A DNA stretch of 64,000 bases, taken from NCBI GenBank assembly GCA_965197675.1, contig OZ240221.1, forward strand, positions 744,001-808,000, read 5' to 3'. This stretch comes from G965197675 sp965197675 (GTDB taxonomy: Bacteria > Chloroflexota > Dehalococcoidia > Plut-88900). Every line of letters begins with the position of its first letter. The first letter of the stretch is position 1. Both the position numbers and the translations under genes were made by a program. The notes under the pieces were generated by a model. It worked only from the letters and a program-made list of their open reading frames with translations. It searched no databases and was not told the origin of the DNA. This document shows, in pieces, positions 32,350 through 40,107 of this stretch.

Positions 32350-33528
32350 ATGGATGCTGCTCTATCAGACATAGTCGTCCTGGACATGGCGACGGACGTA
32401 GCCGGTTCGTACACCTGCATGCTTCTGGGCGACATGGGGGCCGAGGTAACGAAGGTGGAGTTGGCTGGGTCCCCCGAATGGAGAGGCAACCCACCCTTCC
32501 ATCTGTGGAATCGAGGCAAGAAGAGCATATCTCTTGATCCGAATCGTCCAGGGGCTAGAGGTGTGTTGGAAGCGTTGGTCTCAAACGGAGACGTTTTGGT
32601 GGAGGATTTACTCCCTGGTGACGCTCTGAAACGCTGCCTAGACTACGACACTCTGAGTAAGCTGAATGCCAGATTGCTCTACTGCGCCATTCCTCCCTTC
32701 GGTGAGAGGGGGCCGATGATGAACGACCCAGGAGACGATAGGGTAGTGTCGGCCTTCTCAGGCGTCATGTCCGATCAGGCGGGGTTAGAGCACTCTCCCA
32801 CCTTCATCCAAGCACTAGTGTCCGGCGCCAGCACAGCGCTCTTGGCAGCCTTTGCTGTCTCATCCGCCCTGTATGTCAGGGAGGTTGAAGGGATAGGCCA
32901 GAAGATAGAGGTGCCTCTCTTGAATGGGTCTCTTGCGGGGCGGAGCGGTGATTTCATCCTCGGCTCCGGACTCCCACTGATGGAGGCAGCCAAGGACCAG
33001 CAAGGTGAGAGTCCAGCCTATCGCCTATACGAATGCCAAGACGGCCAGTGGATATTCATTGCATGCGGGAATCAGACCTTCTGGAACAGGCTATGTCTCA
33101 CTCTGAACTTGGAGGAGTTGATAACCGATCCTCGTTGCGAAGGCGCACCCTTCTTTTTCGACATGGAGACCAGAGAGGAGTTGATTCAGGTTATTGGTGG
33201 AATACTAAAGCGCCGACCCTGTGGTGAATGGCTCCAAGTCTTCGATGAGGCTGACATCCCTGTTGTAAGAGCAGAGACCAGGGACGAGTTCATCGAAGAC
33301 CCTCAGGTTGCCCACAACAGCATTATGGCGGACGTGCATGATCCCGTCCTGGGAGCGACAAAGCAGCTGGGAATCCCCGTCAAATTATCCGAGACCCCAG
33401 GCCACATCAAGGGGCCGGCTCCTTCCAAAGGGGAAAATACCGAGGAGTTGCTGAAAGGACTGGGGTTCTCGGATTCTAAGATCGAGGAGCTGACGTCTAC
33501 AGGGGTTGTAGGCAGGTGCGGTGATTAA
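32350..33528 (+). CDS. CaiB/BaiF-type CoA-transferase homologue, catalytic Asp not evident
   Basis: 392 residues with the fold markers VLDMATDVAGSYTCMLLGDMGAEVTKVELAG, NRGKKSISLDPNRPGARGVL and YCAIPPFGERGPMMNDPGDD. In active members a conserved Asp follows about 40 residues later (M-G-D in the paralogue at 17310). Here the aligned stretch reads ALVSGASTALLAAFAV, with no Asp. It may be an inactive subunit of a heteromer or a redesigned family member. ATG at 32350. Between the DNA glycosylase (divergent) and a terminator. Confidence 0.85.
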   Translation: MDAALSDIVVLDMATDVAGSYTCMLLGDMGAEVTKVELAGSPEWRGNPPFHLWNRGKKSISLDPNRPGARGVLEALVSNGDVLVEDLLPGDALKRCLDYDTLSKLNARLLYCAIPPFGERGPMMNDPGDDRVVSAFSGVMSDQAGLEHSPTFIQALVSGASTALLAAFAVSSALYVREVEGIGQKIEVPLLNGSLAGRSGDFILGSGLPLMEAAKDQQGESPAYRLYECQDGQWIFIACGNQTFWNRLCLTLNLEELITDPRCEGAPFFFDMETREELIQVIGGILKRRPCGEWLQVFDEADIPVVRAETRDEFIEDPQVAHNSIMADVHDPVLGATKQLGIPVKLSETPGHIKGPAPSKGENTEELLKGLGFSDSKIEELTSTGVVGRCGD

Positions 33529-33597
33529 CAACGCTGAGTAGGCTACTCGCCCGATCAGATAAAGAGCCTGAGGCAAAATCTGATGGTCAAGCAACGT

Positions 33598-33633
33598 AAA
33601 TAGGCAGCCCTTCCATGGAAGGGCCGCCTATTT
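33598..33633. terminator. Rho-independent terminator hairpin
   Basis: Near-perfect 16-bp stem: AAATAGGC-A-GCCCTTCC / GGAAGGGC-C-GCCTATTT with an AT loop. It lies between the end of the CoA-transferase homologue and the convergent NTF2-like gene and has flanking A/T tracts on both sides, so it can act in both directions. Confidence 0.8.
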
Positions 33634-33660
33634 AGCCTTCAATCAGCTTCGGGTGTTTAG

Positions 33661-34083
33661 CTAAATTTCGTGACCGTCAGCGCCGATGGCGGGATTGGCA
33701 GACTCATGGTAATGGATTATCTTCCACTGGCCCCCCACCTTACGGAAGATGAAGGTGTCTCGCATCACGTACTCCATTCGAGGGGAGGATCCAGACTGAC
33801 CGAGAGCGGTGCACTGGGTATAGGCGGTGTCTCCGAAAACGTCCACTACTAGGTTGTCATAGGTCCAGGAGGCGTTCTCCAGTCCACTTACCAGACCGTC
33901 ATAGTACTCTTTGATGCCGGCCCACCCCACCAGTGGTTTCTCGTTCTCCTCGGCTATGTAGACCACGTTCGGGTACGAAGTATCCCATAAGGACACCAGT
34001 TTAGGACCGTCGGCAGCGCTCATCGCAGCGATCCACGCGTCCATTGCGCTTTTGATTTCCTGCTTTTCTTGCTCTGTTGCCAT
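33661..34083 (-). CDS. SnoaL/DUF4440-like NTF2-fold protein
   Basis: 140 residues of the NTF2-like superfamily. The pattern MDAWIAAMSAADGPKLVSLWD, GWAGIKEYYDGL and WKIIHYHESANP matches the SnoaL/ketosteroid-isomerase-like proteins. No second domain. Starts ATG at 34083 with GGAGGG 8 nt upstream. It is the last intact gene before the repeat and mobile-element region. Confidence 0.85.
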   Translation of the reverse strand: MATEQEKQEIKSAMDAWIAAMSAADGPKLVSLWDTSYPNVVYIAEENEKPLVGWAGIKEYYDGLVSGLENASWTYDNLVVDVFGDTAYTQCTALGQSGSSPRMEYVMRDTFIFRKVGGQWKIIHYHESANPAIGADGHEI

Positions 34084-34192
34084 AGAGTTCCCTCCTCAAG
34101 TTAAGATTGGCACCCACATTATATATACTACATCCATCAAAGGTCTAGTAGCTGTACTCGTCCAGCCAGGGCAACCGCACTATAACCCGCTG

Positions 34193-34366
34193 GGGTTGTG
34201 CGTGGCAACTTGATTGTTTTTTCCTGTTTAGCTTTGAAACTTGATTGAATTTTCTGGTCCCCGTTCAAACTTGATTGAGTTATAAAAAAAGTTTTGTTTT
34301 AGGGGTTTCCCAGGCACGAAGGCCAGTTACATTTTGATTGAGTTTTTTCAGGTTGGGGTTGGACCC
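34193..34366 (-). repeat. TCAATCAA-box element, copy 2 (inverted)
   Basis: On the minus strand this reads ACTCAATCAAAA, ACTCAATCAAGT, ATTCAATCAAGT and ACAATCAAGTTG; the plus-strand positions of TTGATTG are 34334, 34271, 34241 and 34210, spaced 63, 30 and 31 nt, as in copy 1 at 3878-4051. The inter-box blocks TTTCAAAGCTAAACAG and AAAACTTTTTTTATAA (copy 1: AAAACTTTTTTTACAA) are also conserved. By eye about four-fifths of positions agree. No coding frame is shared. Confidence 0.75.
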
Positions 34367-34424
34367 ACCCACTCTCCCCGTAGGTTTTTGTATGTGTGGC
34401 ACATCCACCTCGTGTAACACCTCT

Positions 34425-34640
34425 CCCTTGGATTCCCGTGTCAAGCACGAGAATGACCTGCCTGCTGCAGGCAGGCGGCATGGGGAGTAAGGGCCCCCTT
34501 CCCTTCGACTACGCTCAGGGTAAACTTTAGGCTCAGGGTGACTCTTCGACAGGCTCAGAGTGAGCGGATATACAGCACGCCCCCGCTCATGGTGAGCTTA
34601 GAGTTTATCCTGAGTTTACCGAAGGGAACCAGGTGAGCGG
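34425..34640. repeat. Mosaic of dispersed repeat fragments
   Basis: Contains GGATTCCCGTGTCAAGCACG (34431-34450), the palindrome CCTGCCTGCTGCAGGCAGGC (34457-34477 region), CTTCGACAGGCTCAGAGTGA (34543-34563), and GAGTTTATCCTGAGTTTACC (34600-34620), the last also at 328-348. These are pieces of the repeat family seen elsewhere in the window. Nothing coding is seen. Confidence 0.5.
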
Positions 34641-34769
34641 AGATACTTCATCCTCCGAGGGAAAAGGAGCCTGGGCATTTGATTTCAGCGAGGGCATTGA
34701 CAAGCTCTTGAAACCGGCGAGCGTTCCTGCCTTGCTTAAGTCCGTTCAGGTTGATCCTGGGAGCGCCTG

Positions 34770-35170
34770 CTCCAGGGCGACGACCTCCGTGAGAAATAAG
34801 GGTAATACCTCCTTGTAAGGGAGATGTGAGTTTGAATTATAGCACGTAGGTTCTTATTCTATATATAGCCACGTGGCACAACAAGCTAGGTGCCAACTCT
34901 GGATTCCCGTGTCAAGCACGAGAATGACGAAAAGGAGGGCATGGGAATGACCTGCCTGCTGCAGGCAGGCGGCATAGATGGGTGCTTGGAATGATGGGTG
35001 GGGTCTCCGCCTCTCACTTGATGGGTCTGTCTCAGAAAGGCAACCACCTTGTTCCCCAACCACTCACCCAGGTAGGTTTTTCTATCTGGGGTCACATTCC
35101 CCAATCAAGCTGAGGACAAGCCCCCAAACCCCCTGCCAGAGGGATGTATCCCTCTGGACCCCCTCCGTGC
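34770..35170 (-). repeat. Composite dispersed repeat, copy 2 (inverted)
   Basis: Reverse-strand partner of 3365-3745. In minus-strand order: GGAGGGGGTCCAGAGGGATAC, the GC-rich hairpin core, CACCC-type GTGGTTGGGGAACAAGG, GCCTGCCTGCAGCAGGCAGG, CATTCTCGTGCTTGACACGG, AATAAGAACCTACGTGC-TATAAT, then AGGAGGTATTACCC and codons for L-T-E-V-V-A-L-E-Q-A-L-P. As in copy 1 the implied gene start lacks ATG. A TCAATCAA element follows ~400 bp farther on the same strand, as in copy 1. Confidence 0.6.
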
Positions 35171-35282
35171 GGGCGTCCAGGGAGTGATGGGGCCAGACCG
35201 TGTCGTAGATGCGCTCCCAGTCCCGGAGCGCTCGATTGAGGAGGCCGATCCTTGGCAGCCTGCTCTGATTGTCTTCATGGCG
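35160..35282 (-). pseudogene. Transposase (IS481/IS3-type integrase core) C-terminal remnant
   Basis: Minus-strand reading just outside the intron gives HEDNQSRLPRIGLLNRALRD followed by W-E-R-I-Y-D-T-V-W-P-H-H-S-L-D-A-R, which matches the C-terminal end of DDE integrases (typically W-x3-Y-N-x-x-R-P-H-x-x-L). Only about 40 residues remain. The group II intron begins immediately at its upstream side, so the intron probably inserted into or beside this element. Confidence 0.6.
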
Positions 35283-35700
35283 GTGCGCCGCGTGACGCGG
35301 CATAGGATACCCGGCTCAGTCGGGAGAGATTCGGAGGAAATCTCTGGGCCAACCGACCCACCTCGAAGCGAAAGCCCAGGGGGAAAGTAGCATGTCGGTA
35401 AAGCGGCTACAGCCCGAAAGCGTTGTAGGGCCGGTTCCGCAAGGCCCGCGCGATATGGTGAAAGCTACACTGCCTGAACCCTAGTCCCCAGCAGGTGATC
35501 GGGAGCACCCGCCGGTAGAACGCTTGTAACCCGGCGCCATTCATTGCATTGGCCTGTCGTACTGACCAGTACACCTCCGATGAGTGGACGATAACCATGT
35601 GGTCATTCCAGGGGACGAACGGGGCACCTACAGTCGCGCTAGAACGTCCTATGTCGAAGGCAGAAGGGGGAAAAGGTTCGATCTCTACTGGACAACCCGC

Positions 35701-36126
35701 CTACTCGCCGGGACTACGCCCCTGTTCCATCTGGGCGCAACGCAGGGCTATGGCGTCATCCAACAACTGGGAGTTCGTTCTCGCCAGTATCACGATGTCA
35801 TCCCGGAGAATGGGGTCGGACATCCTGACCTTGTTCTCGGCTCGCTGCCTCGCACCCTCGTGAGGTGTTCTCACCTTGAATAGGTAGTACGCGAACACGA
35901 GGACTGCAACCGCAACCACACCGATGAACAGCGCATTCAGAAGCTGTAACACAACAACGGAGAACAGGGGAGCAACACGAGGGCTCGCGCTGAGAGAGCT
36001 ATAGGAGAACCAGCCACCGGATACATAGGTTAGGTCATAAAACACCCAAAGTAGCAAAACTGCTGCAAGGATGACCACGACCACCACACCCAAGGCTATG
36101 AGTAGAGTCCTCATGCTACTTCTCAT
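35701..36126 (-). CDS. Small membrane protein inside the group II intron
   Basis: 141 residues with two strong hydrophobic segments: near 7-32 (LLIALGVVVVVILAAVLLLW) and 55-85 (VVVLQLLNALFIGVVAVAVL), then a charged cytoplasmic-type tail rich in Arg/Glu (VRTPHEGARQRAENKVRMSD). No family recognised. It lies between intron domain I and the segment preceding the reverse transcriptase gene, opposite in direction. Intact, unlike the intron protein. It may be cargo carried by the intron or the result of a nested insertion. Confidence 0.6.
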   Translation of the reverse strand: MRSSMRTLLIALGVVVVVILAAVLLLWVFYDLTYVSGGWFSYSSLSASPRVAPLFSVVVLQLLNALFIGVVAVAVLVFAYYLFKVRTPHEGARQRAENKVRMSDPILRDDIVILARTNSQLLDDAIALRCAQMEQGRSPGE

Positions 36127-36265
36127 CGTGAGATCAATCTAGCCGAACCCTACCCCTGAAGTCAAACGGAACGCGGGATGGCCTAAGGGGGGAGACCCCT
36201 ATGGTCACGGAGCCCTCGTAGTAGTCCGAGCCGGGGAAAGCCCGGCACATGGCGAAGGAGGGCAG

Positions 36266-38086
36266 GTGTCAACGACGGAATACGACAGGGAGGTATGCAC
36301 AATGCAAAACGCCACAACTGTACTGAACGTCATACGCGAACGCGGAGAACGAGGATTGCCGCTGGAGGACATCTATCGGCAACTGTACAACCGTGAACTC
36401 TACCTGCGGGCCTACGGTCGTCTCTACTCAAACCAGGGAGCGATGACCAGAGGAACTACCGCAGAGACCGCGGACGGAATGTCACTGGCGAAAATCGACC
36501 GCATCATCGACGAGCTTCGTCACGAGCGGTTCCGGTAGACGCCGGTGCGACGGGTCAACATTCCCAAGCCTAACGGCAAGACCCGACCCCTGGGCATACC
36601 GACGTGGACGGGCAAGCTGCTGCAAGAGGTCATCCGGATGATTCCGGAAGCCTACTACGAGCCGCAGTTCTCCGAGCATTCCCACGGCTTCCGGCCCGAC
36701 CGGGGATGCCACACCGCGTTAAGCGAGGTGGCCAACCTTTGGGACGGAACCCTCTGGTTCGTCGAAGGAGATATCAAAGGGTGTTTCGACAACATCGACC
36801 ACGAGGTCTTGCTGTCGGTGCTCGGAGAAAAGCTCCACGACAACCGATTCTTGCGCCTGCTCAAGTACCTACTGAAAGCGGGCTACATGGAGGACTGGAA
36901 GTATGACCGCACGTTGAGCGGTACGCCGCAAGGCGGCGTGGTCAGCCCCATCTTCGCCAACATCTACCTAGACCAGTTGGACAAGTTCGTCGAGACAGTG
37001 CTCATTCCAGCACATACCCGAGGCAACGCCCGCAAACGTAATCGTCAGTGGGAGAACGTAAAGAACCTGTCGGCCTACTATCGGAAAGCAGGGAATCATA
37101 CGAAGGCAACGGCACTACGCAAACAAATGCAGCAACTGCCTTCAGGCGACCCCTACGACCCAGGTTACCGACGGCTTCGATACGTGCGCTACGCTGACGA
37201 CTTCGTGCTGGGCTTCATCGGGCCAAAGGCCGAAGCCGGGCAGATAAAGGAGTCCCTGGAGACGTTCCTGCGAGATAGTCTCAAACTGGAGCTATCCAAG
37301 GAGAAAACTCTCATAACCCACGCCACCAGCCAGACGGCGAGGTTCCTCGGCTACGAACTCGTAAACCAGCAGGCCAACGACAAGCTCGACCGCAATGGAC
37401 AGCGACAGGTCAACGGACGAATCGGGTTACGAGTTCCCGCCAAAGTCATCGCACAACACTGCAAGCCTACATGAGCAATGGCAAACCGGCACACCGCAGC
37501 GTACTGACCCACGATTAGGACTACATTATCGTGAGCAAGTATCAATCGGAGTTCCGGGGCGTCGTCCAGTACTACCTGCTGGCCCTGAACGTTTCCCACT
37601 TCGGGAAGCTGCAATGGGTCATGCAGCAGTCGCCTGCCAAGACCCTGGCGGCCAAGCACAAGACCCCACGCCGGAAGCTGATACGGCGCTATCAGAGCAC
37701 CGTGAACACCGAGCATGGGGAACGGGCTTACAGGTCGTGGTGGAGCGGGGCGAGGGGAAACGCCCACTGGTGGCACGGTTCGGTGGCATACCCTTGGAGC
37801 GGAACCGGCAGGCCGTCCTCGTAGACCAACACCCTAAACGGTACGGGTTCCAACGCAACGAGCTTGTCAAACGGCTCTAGCGGACGAATGCGAGCCGTGC
37901 GGGTCAAAGGAGGATATCCAAGTCCACCTCGTCCGTGCGCTCCGCGACCTGACCGTGAAAGGCCGAGGTGCCAAGTCCCTGTGGATACAGGTCATGGCCG
38001 CCAGACGGCGCAAGACCCTCGTGGTCTGCCGTCCCTGTCACCTGAACGTTCACGGAGCGACTGGCAACCGAGCCAGCAAAAAGTAG
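36266..38086 (+). pseudogene. Group II intron reverse transcriptase/maturase, multiply broken
   Basis: Homology runs across several frames. Part 1, 36266-36538, ends ELRHERFR then TAG where homologues have Trp (R-W-T-P-V-R-R). The frame continues from 36539 with TPVRRVNIPKPNGKTRPLGI, GFRPDRGCHTAL, SGTPQGGVVSP and the catalytic YADD box (RYADDFVLGF). After about 37460 it shifts frame: KPAHRSVLTHD-stop-DYIIVSKYQSEFRGVVQYYL (domain X), shifts again near 37725 and again near 37880, where an HNH domain (CEPCGSKEDIQVH ... CRPCHLNVHG) reads to TAG at 38084. At least two stops and three frameshifts, so not functional. Confidence 0.88.
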
Positions 38087-38146
38087 GTAGGTTCCCACCT
38101 GTGGTAAGCTAATGGCACTCCGTCCTACAAGTGTTAAGAGACAAAC

Positions 38147-38566
38147 GTGCAGCAATCTAGCTGGAAACGGGTCAAGGTCGGCATCCTCCTAGGAACGCTT
38201 GGCCTTGTCCTCACCCTCCTCGGCTGTCACAGCGGCTCGGAGTCCGGCTACTATGGCTATGCTGCGTTAGGCGAGGGCCCAGAGCCCAGTCCCGACTTGA
38301 CTCTGTTCGATACCCTCCACTATCACCGAGACGGGGCACAGTTGGTTCTGACATACGACTTTGCCACCAACGCCTTCACGGGTACGGTGGAAAACACCAC
38401 AAAGGCCACGCTGCGCAGGGTCAGGGTTTAAGTCCACTTCTCAAACGGGACTGAGTTAGGCCCGACCTCCCCGGTCGACCTGGCTCCCGGTCAGGTCGTG
38501 GACATCACCCTCCCGGCAGACTGGCAGACCTTCACCTTTTGGAGCGCATACCCAGAAGTCGGCTGA
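38147..38566 (+). pseudogene. FxLYD-like lipoprotein with an in-frame TAA
   Basis: GTG start at 38147. A lipoprotein signal (KVGILLGTLGLVLTLLGC, lipid-bearing Cys27) precedes an Ig-like segment LVLTYDFATNAFTGTVENTT ... LRRVRV, then TAA at 38429-38431, then in the same frame V-H-F-S-N-G-T-E-L-G-P-T-S-P-V-D-L-A-P-G ... ITLPADWQTFTFW to TGA at 38564. In related proteins this place reads R-V-R-V-E-V-H-x-S-N-G, so a Glu codon (GAA/GAG) has become TAA. The gene sits between the intron reverse transcriptase and domain V. Confidence 0.72.
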
Positions 38567-38619
38567 TTTCTGGAAATGCCAACACTGGCCAGACACTACC
38601 GCTTTGTAACGATACTGGA

Positions 38620-38653
38620 GAGCCGGATGTGGTGAAAGCCGCACGTCCGGTTC
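38620..38653 (+). ncRNA. Group II intron domain V
   Basis: 34-nt hairpin GAGCCGGATG ... GGTGAAAGCC ... CGTCCGGTTC. It has the AGC triad at 38621-38623 and a GAAA tetraloop, the catalytic core of the intron. Followed by domain VI to about 38716. Well conserved even though the intron protein is broken, so splicing in trans with another maturase is conceivable. Confidence 0.85.
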
Positions 38654-38791
38654 GGAGGGGGGCCGACGGAAAAGTGCTCCGATAACACGGGGGAACTCGC
38701 CGGCAGCCTACCCTACACACTATTCTATGTGTCACCTATGATTCTGAACGAGATCAGTGGGTCTGGAGGTAGAAGAGGTGAGGGCCGTAAA

Positions 38792-39184
38792 CTAGTCAGG
38801 TCGGCCGCCGGCGAATGCTGCTATCGCATCATAGATACGCAGCATCTCTTGATCTCGCTCGTCGGGCCAGAAGTAGGGCCTGATGACCTCTCCGCCCAAC
38901 GCCTCTATTAATTGAGGATGGTCATCTACGCAGAAGTCGGGATTTACAGGCACGTCCAATCGTCCGATTCCCTGGCGGTAATCGCTGACGGGTTTCAAAC
39001 AGCAGTCGGTAACCAAAGAACGAAGACCGTGTTCGTCTACTACCTCCCATCGAATGCCCACCCCAGACCAAACGTAGATGTTGTGGCCGTCTTCTACTAA
39101 ACGTTGAAAGACCTCCCTAACGTGGGGGCGAAGCGCTCCGTTGAAGGCTATGAGAGTGTCATCTACATCAAAGAAGATGTTCAT
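38792..39184 (-). CDS. HAD-like hydrolase
   Basis: 130 residues beginning with the HAD motif I MNIFFDVDDTLIAF (Asp6 nucleophile, Asp8 acid/base). A later motif KPVSDYRQG and the NPDFCVDDHPQLIEALG segment supply the Lys and the acidic motif IV (Asp-Asp). Very short, without a cap domain, like other small cytoplasmic HAD phosphatases. It overlaps prmC by 4 nt (ATGA-type junction), so it is translated with prmC and prfA. Confidence 0.85.
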   Translation of the reverse strand: MNIFFDVDDTLIAFNGALRPHVREVFQRLVEDGHNIYVWSGVGIRWEVVDEHGLRSLVTDCCLKPVSDYRQGIGRLDVPVNPDFCVDDHPQLIEALGGEVIRPYFWPDERDQEMLRIYDAIAAFAGGRPD

Positions 39185-40107
39185 TGGGAGGCGTTGACGA
39201 GTCGTTCAACTTGCTCAGAAACAGTAATCGGCGCATCTCTATTCAGGTAGACTGCTAGCACTCTATCAATTCCGGATAGGTCCTTGGCCAGTCCAATCTG
39301 AGCTCGAGGGAAGAGAGCTTCAGCTAATGATTTTACTCGCTGACCTTGATCGTATCCCATCTCCATGAAGAGGGCGCCACCACTCTTCAGCTTCGACTGA
39401 ATCTGATTCAGCAGGCGATGGATCACATCCAGGCCATCTGAACCGCCATCGAGGGCTATAGTCGGTTCGTGTTCCCTGATCTCTATGGGGAGGGCATCAC
39501 AGTCTTCTCGTATGACGTAAGGTGGATTGGAGACTATGACATCGACCTGTTGGGGCAATGGATCCAGCAGGTCACCCTCCAATAAGGAAACTTTATCCTC
39601 GACATCGTGACGTCGGATGTTAATATCAGCTACCTCCAGTGCTTCCCTGGAGATGTCAGTGGCATATACGGTGGCGCTGGGAAGATTCTTGACCAGAGCG
39701 ACGGCCAACGCCCCACTGCCAGTACCTATGTCTGCTATTAGGACGCGAGATGATGGTCGGCAGCTTTCTGTTACATAGTCGATGGCCAACTCGACCAACG
39801 CCTCGCTTTCGGGTCGTGGGATTAGCACCCTATGGTCTACGTAGAAATCCAGACCGTAAAACTCTCGATGCCCCGTAATGTAGGCGCCGGGCTCACCTTT
39901 TGAACGTCTATCCAAGAGACGAGAATAGGAGTACCATGCCTCCTTTGGCATCTCTTTGTCCCAATCTGCATAAAGCTGGGGGCGCCCCCAATCAAGGGTG
40001 TGCCGGAGCAGAATCTCTGCCTCAATAACCGGCTCCTCCACATTCGCTCTAGCCAGTTGGTTCCGGCCAGCGTGGAGTGCTTCTTTAACCTTCTTATACC
40101 GCTTCAA
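39181..40107 (-). CDS. prmC: Peptide chain release factor N5-glutamine methyltransferase
   Basis: 308 residues: N-terminal helical domain (1-75), then a Rossmann methyltransferase with the SAM-binding IADIGTGSGALAVAL (125-139) and the catalytic N194-P-P-Y197 in VSNPPYV. PrmC methylates the Gln of the GGQ motif of release factors RF1/RF2. It overlaps the upstream prfA gene, its substrate's gene, by 14 nt, the classic prfA-prmC arrangement. Confidence 0.95.
   Translation of the reverse strand: MKRYKKVKEALHAGRNQLARANVEEPVIEAEILLRHTLDWGRPQLYADWDKEMPKEAWYSYSRLLDRRSKGEPGAYITGHREFYGLDFYVDHRVLIPRPESEALVELAIDYVTESCRPSSRVLIADIGTGSGALAVALVKNLPSATVYATDISREALEVADINIRRHDVEDKVSLLEGDLLDPLPQQVDVIVSNPPYVIREDCDALPIEIREHEPTIALDGGSDGLDVIHRLLNQIQSKLKSGGALFMEMGYDQGQRVKSLAEALFPRAQIGLAKDLSGIDRVLAVYLNRDAPITVSEQVERLVNASQ

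Larger units (their letters stand above)
35283..38716 (+). mobile_element. Group II intron (decayed, with extra genes)
   Basis: The 5' end has the GTGCG consensus (35283-35287) followed by a structured domain I. Sequence typical of the segment before the intron protein (GGAACGCGGGATGGCCTAAG, then AGCCGGGGAAAGCCCGGC) occurs at 36167-36246. A 34-nt domain V (38620-38653) carries the AGC triad and a GAAA loop, and domain VI ends CCTACCCTAC at 38716. The reverse transcriptase gene is broken (36266-38086). Two additional genes are present: a membrane protein on the opposite strand (35701-36126) and a lipoprotein remnant (38147-38566), which is unusual for such introns. Confidence 0.8.

Noticed and set aside
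34633..34818. 61-codon open frame
   Set aside because: Lies in the repeat region, has no recognisable family and is on the strand opposite to the decayed gene start in the repeat.
15427..38086. Genetic-code reassignment of TAG to Trp
   Set aside because: Two TAG codons replace Trp, but many intact genes in the window end in TAG and prfA encodes a normal RF1 with the P-x-T motif. Local nonsense mutations are simpler.
34100..38716. Prophage or integrative element
   Set aside because: No integrase, capsid, terminase or attachment repeat was seen; the region is explained by a group II intron, a transposase scrap and repeats.
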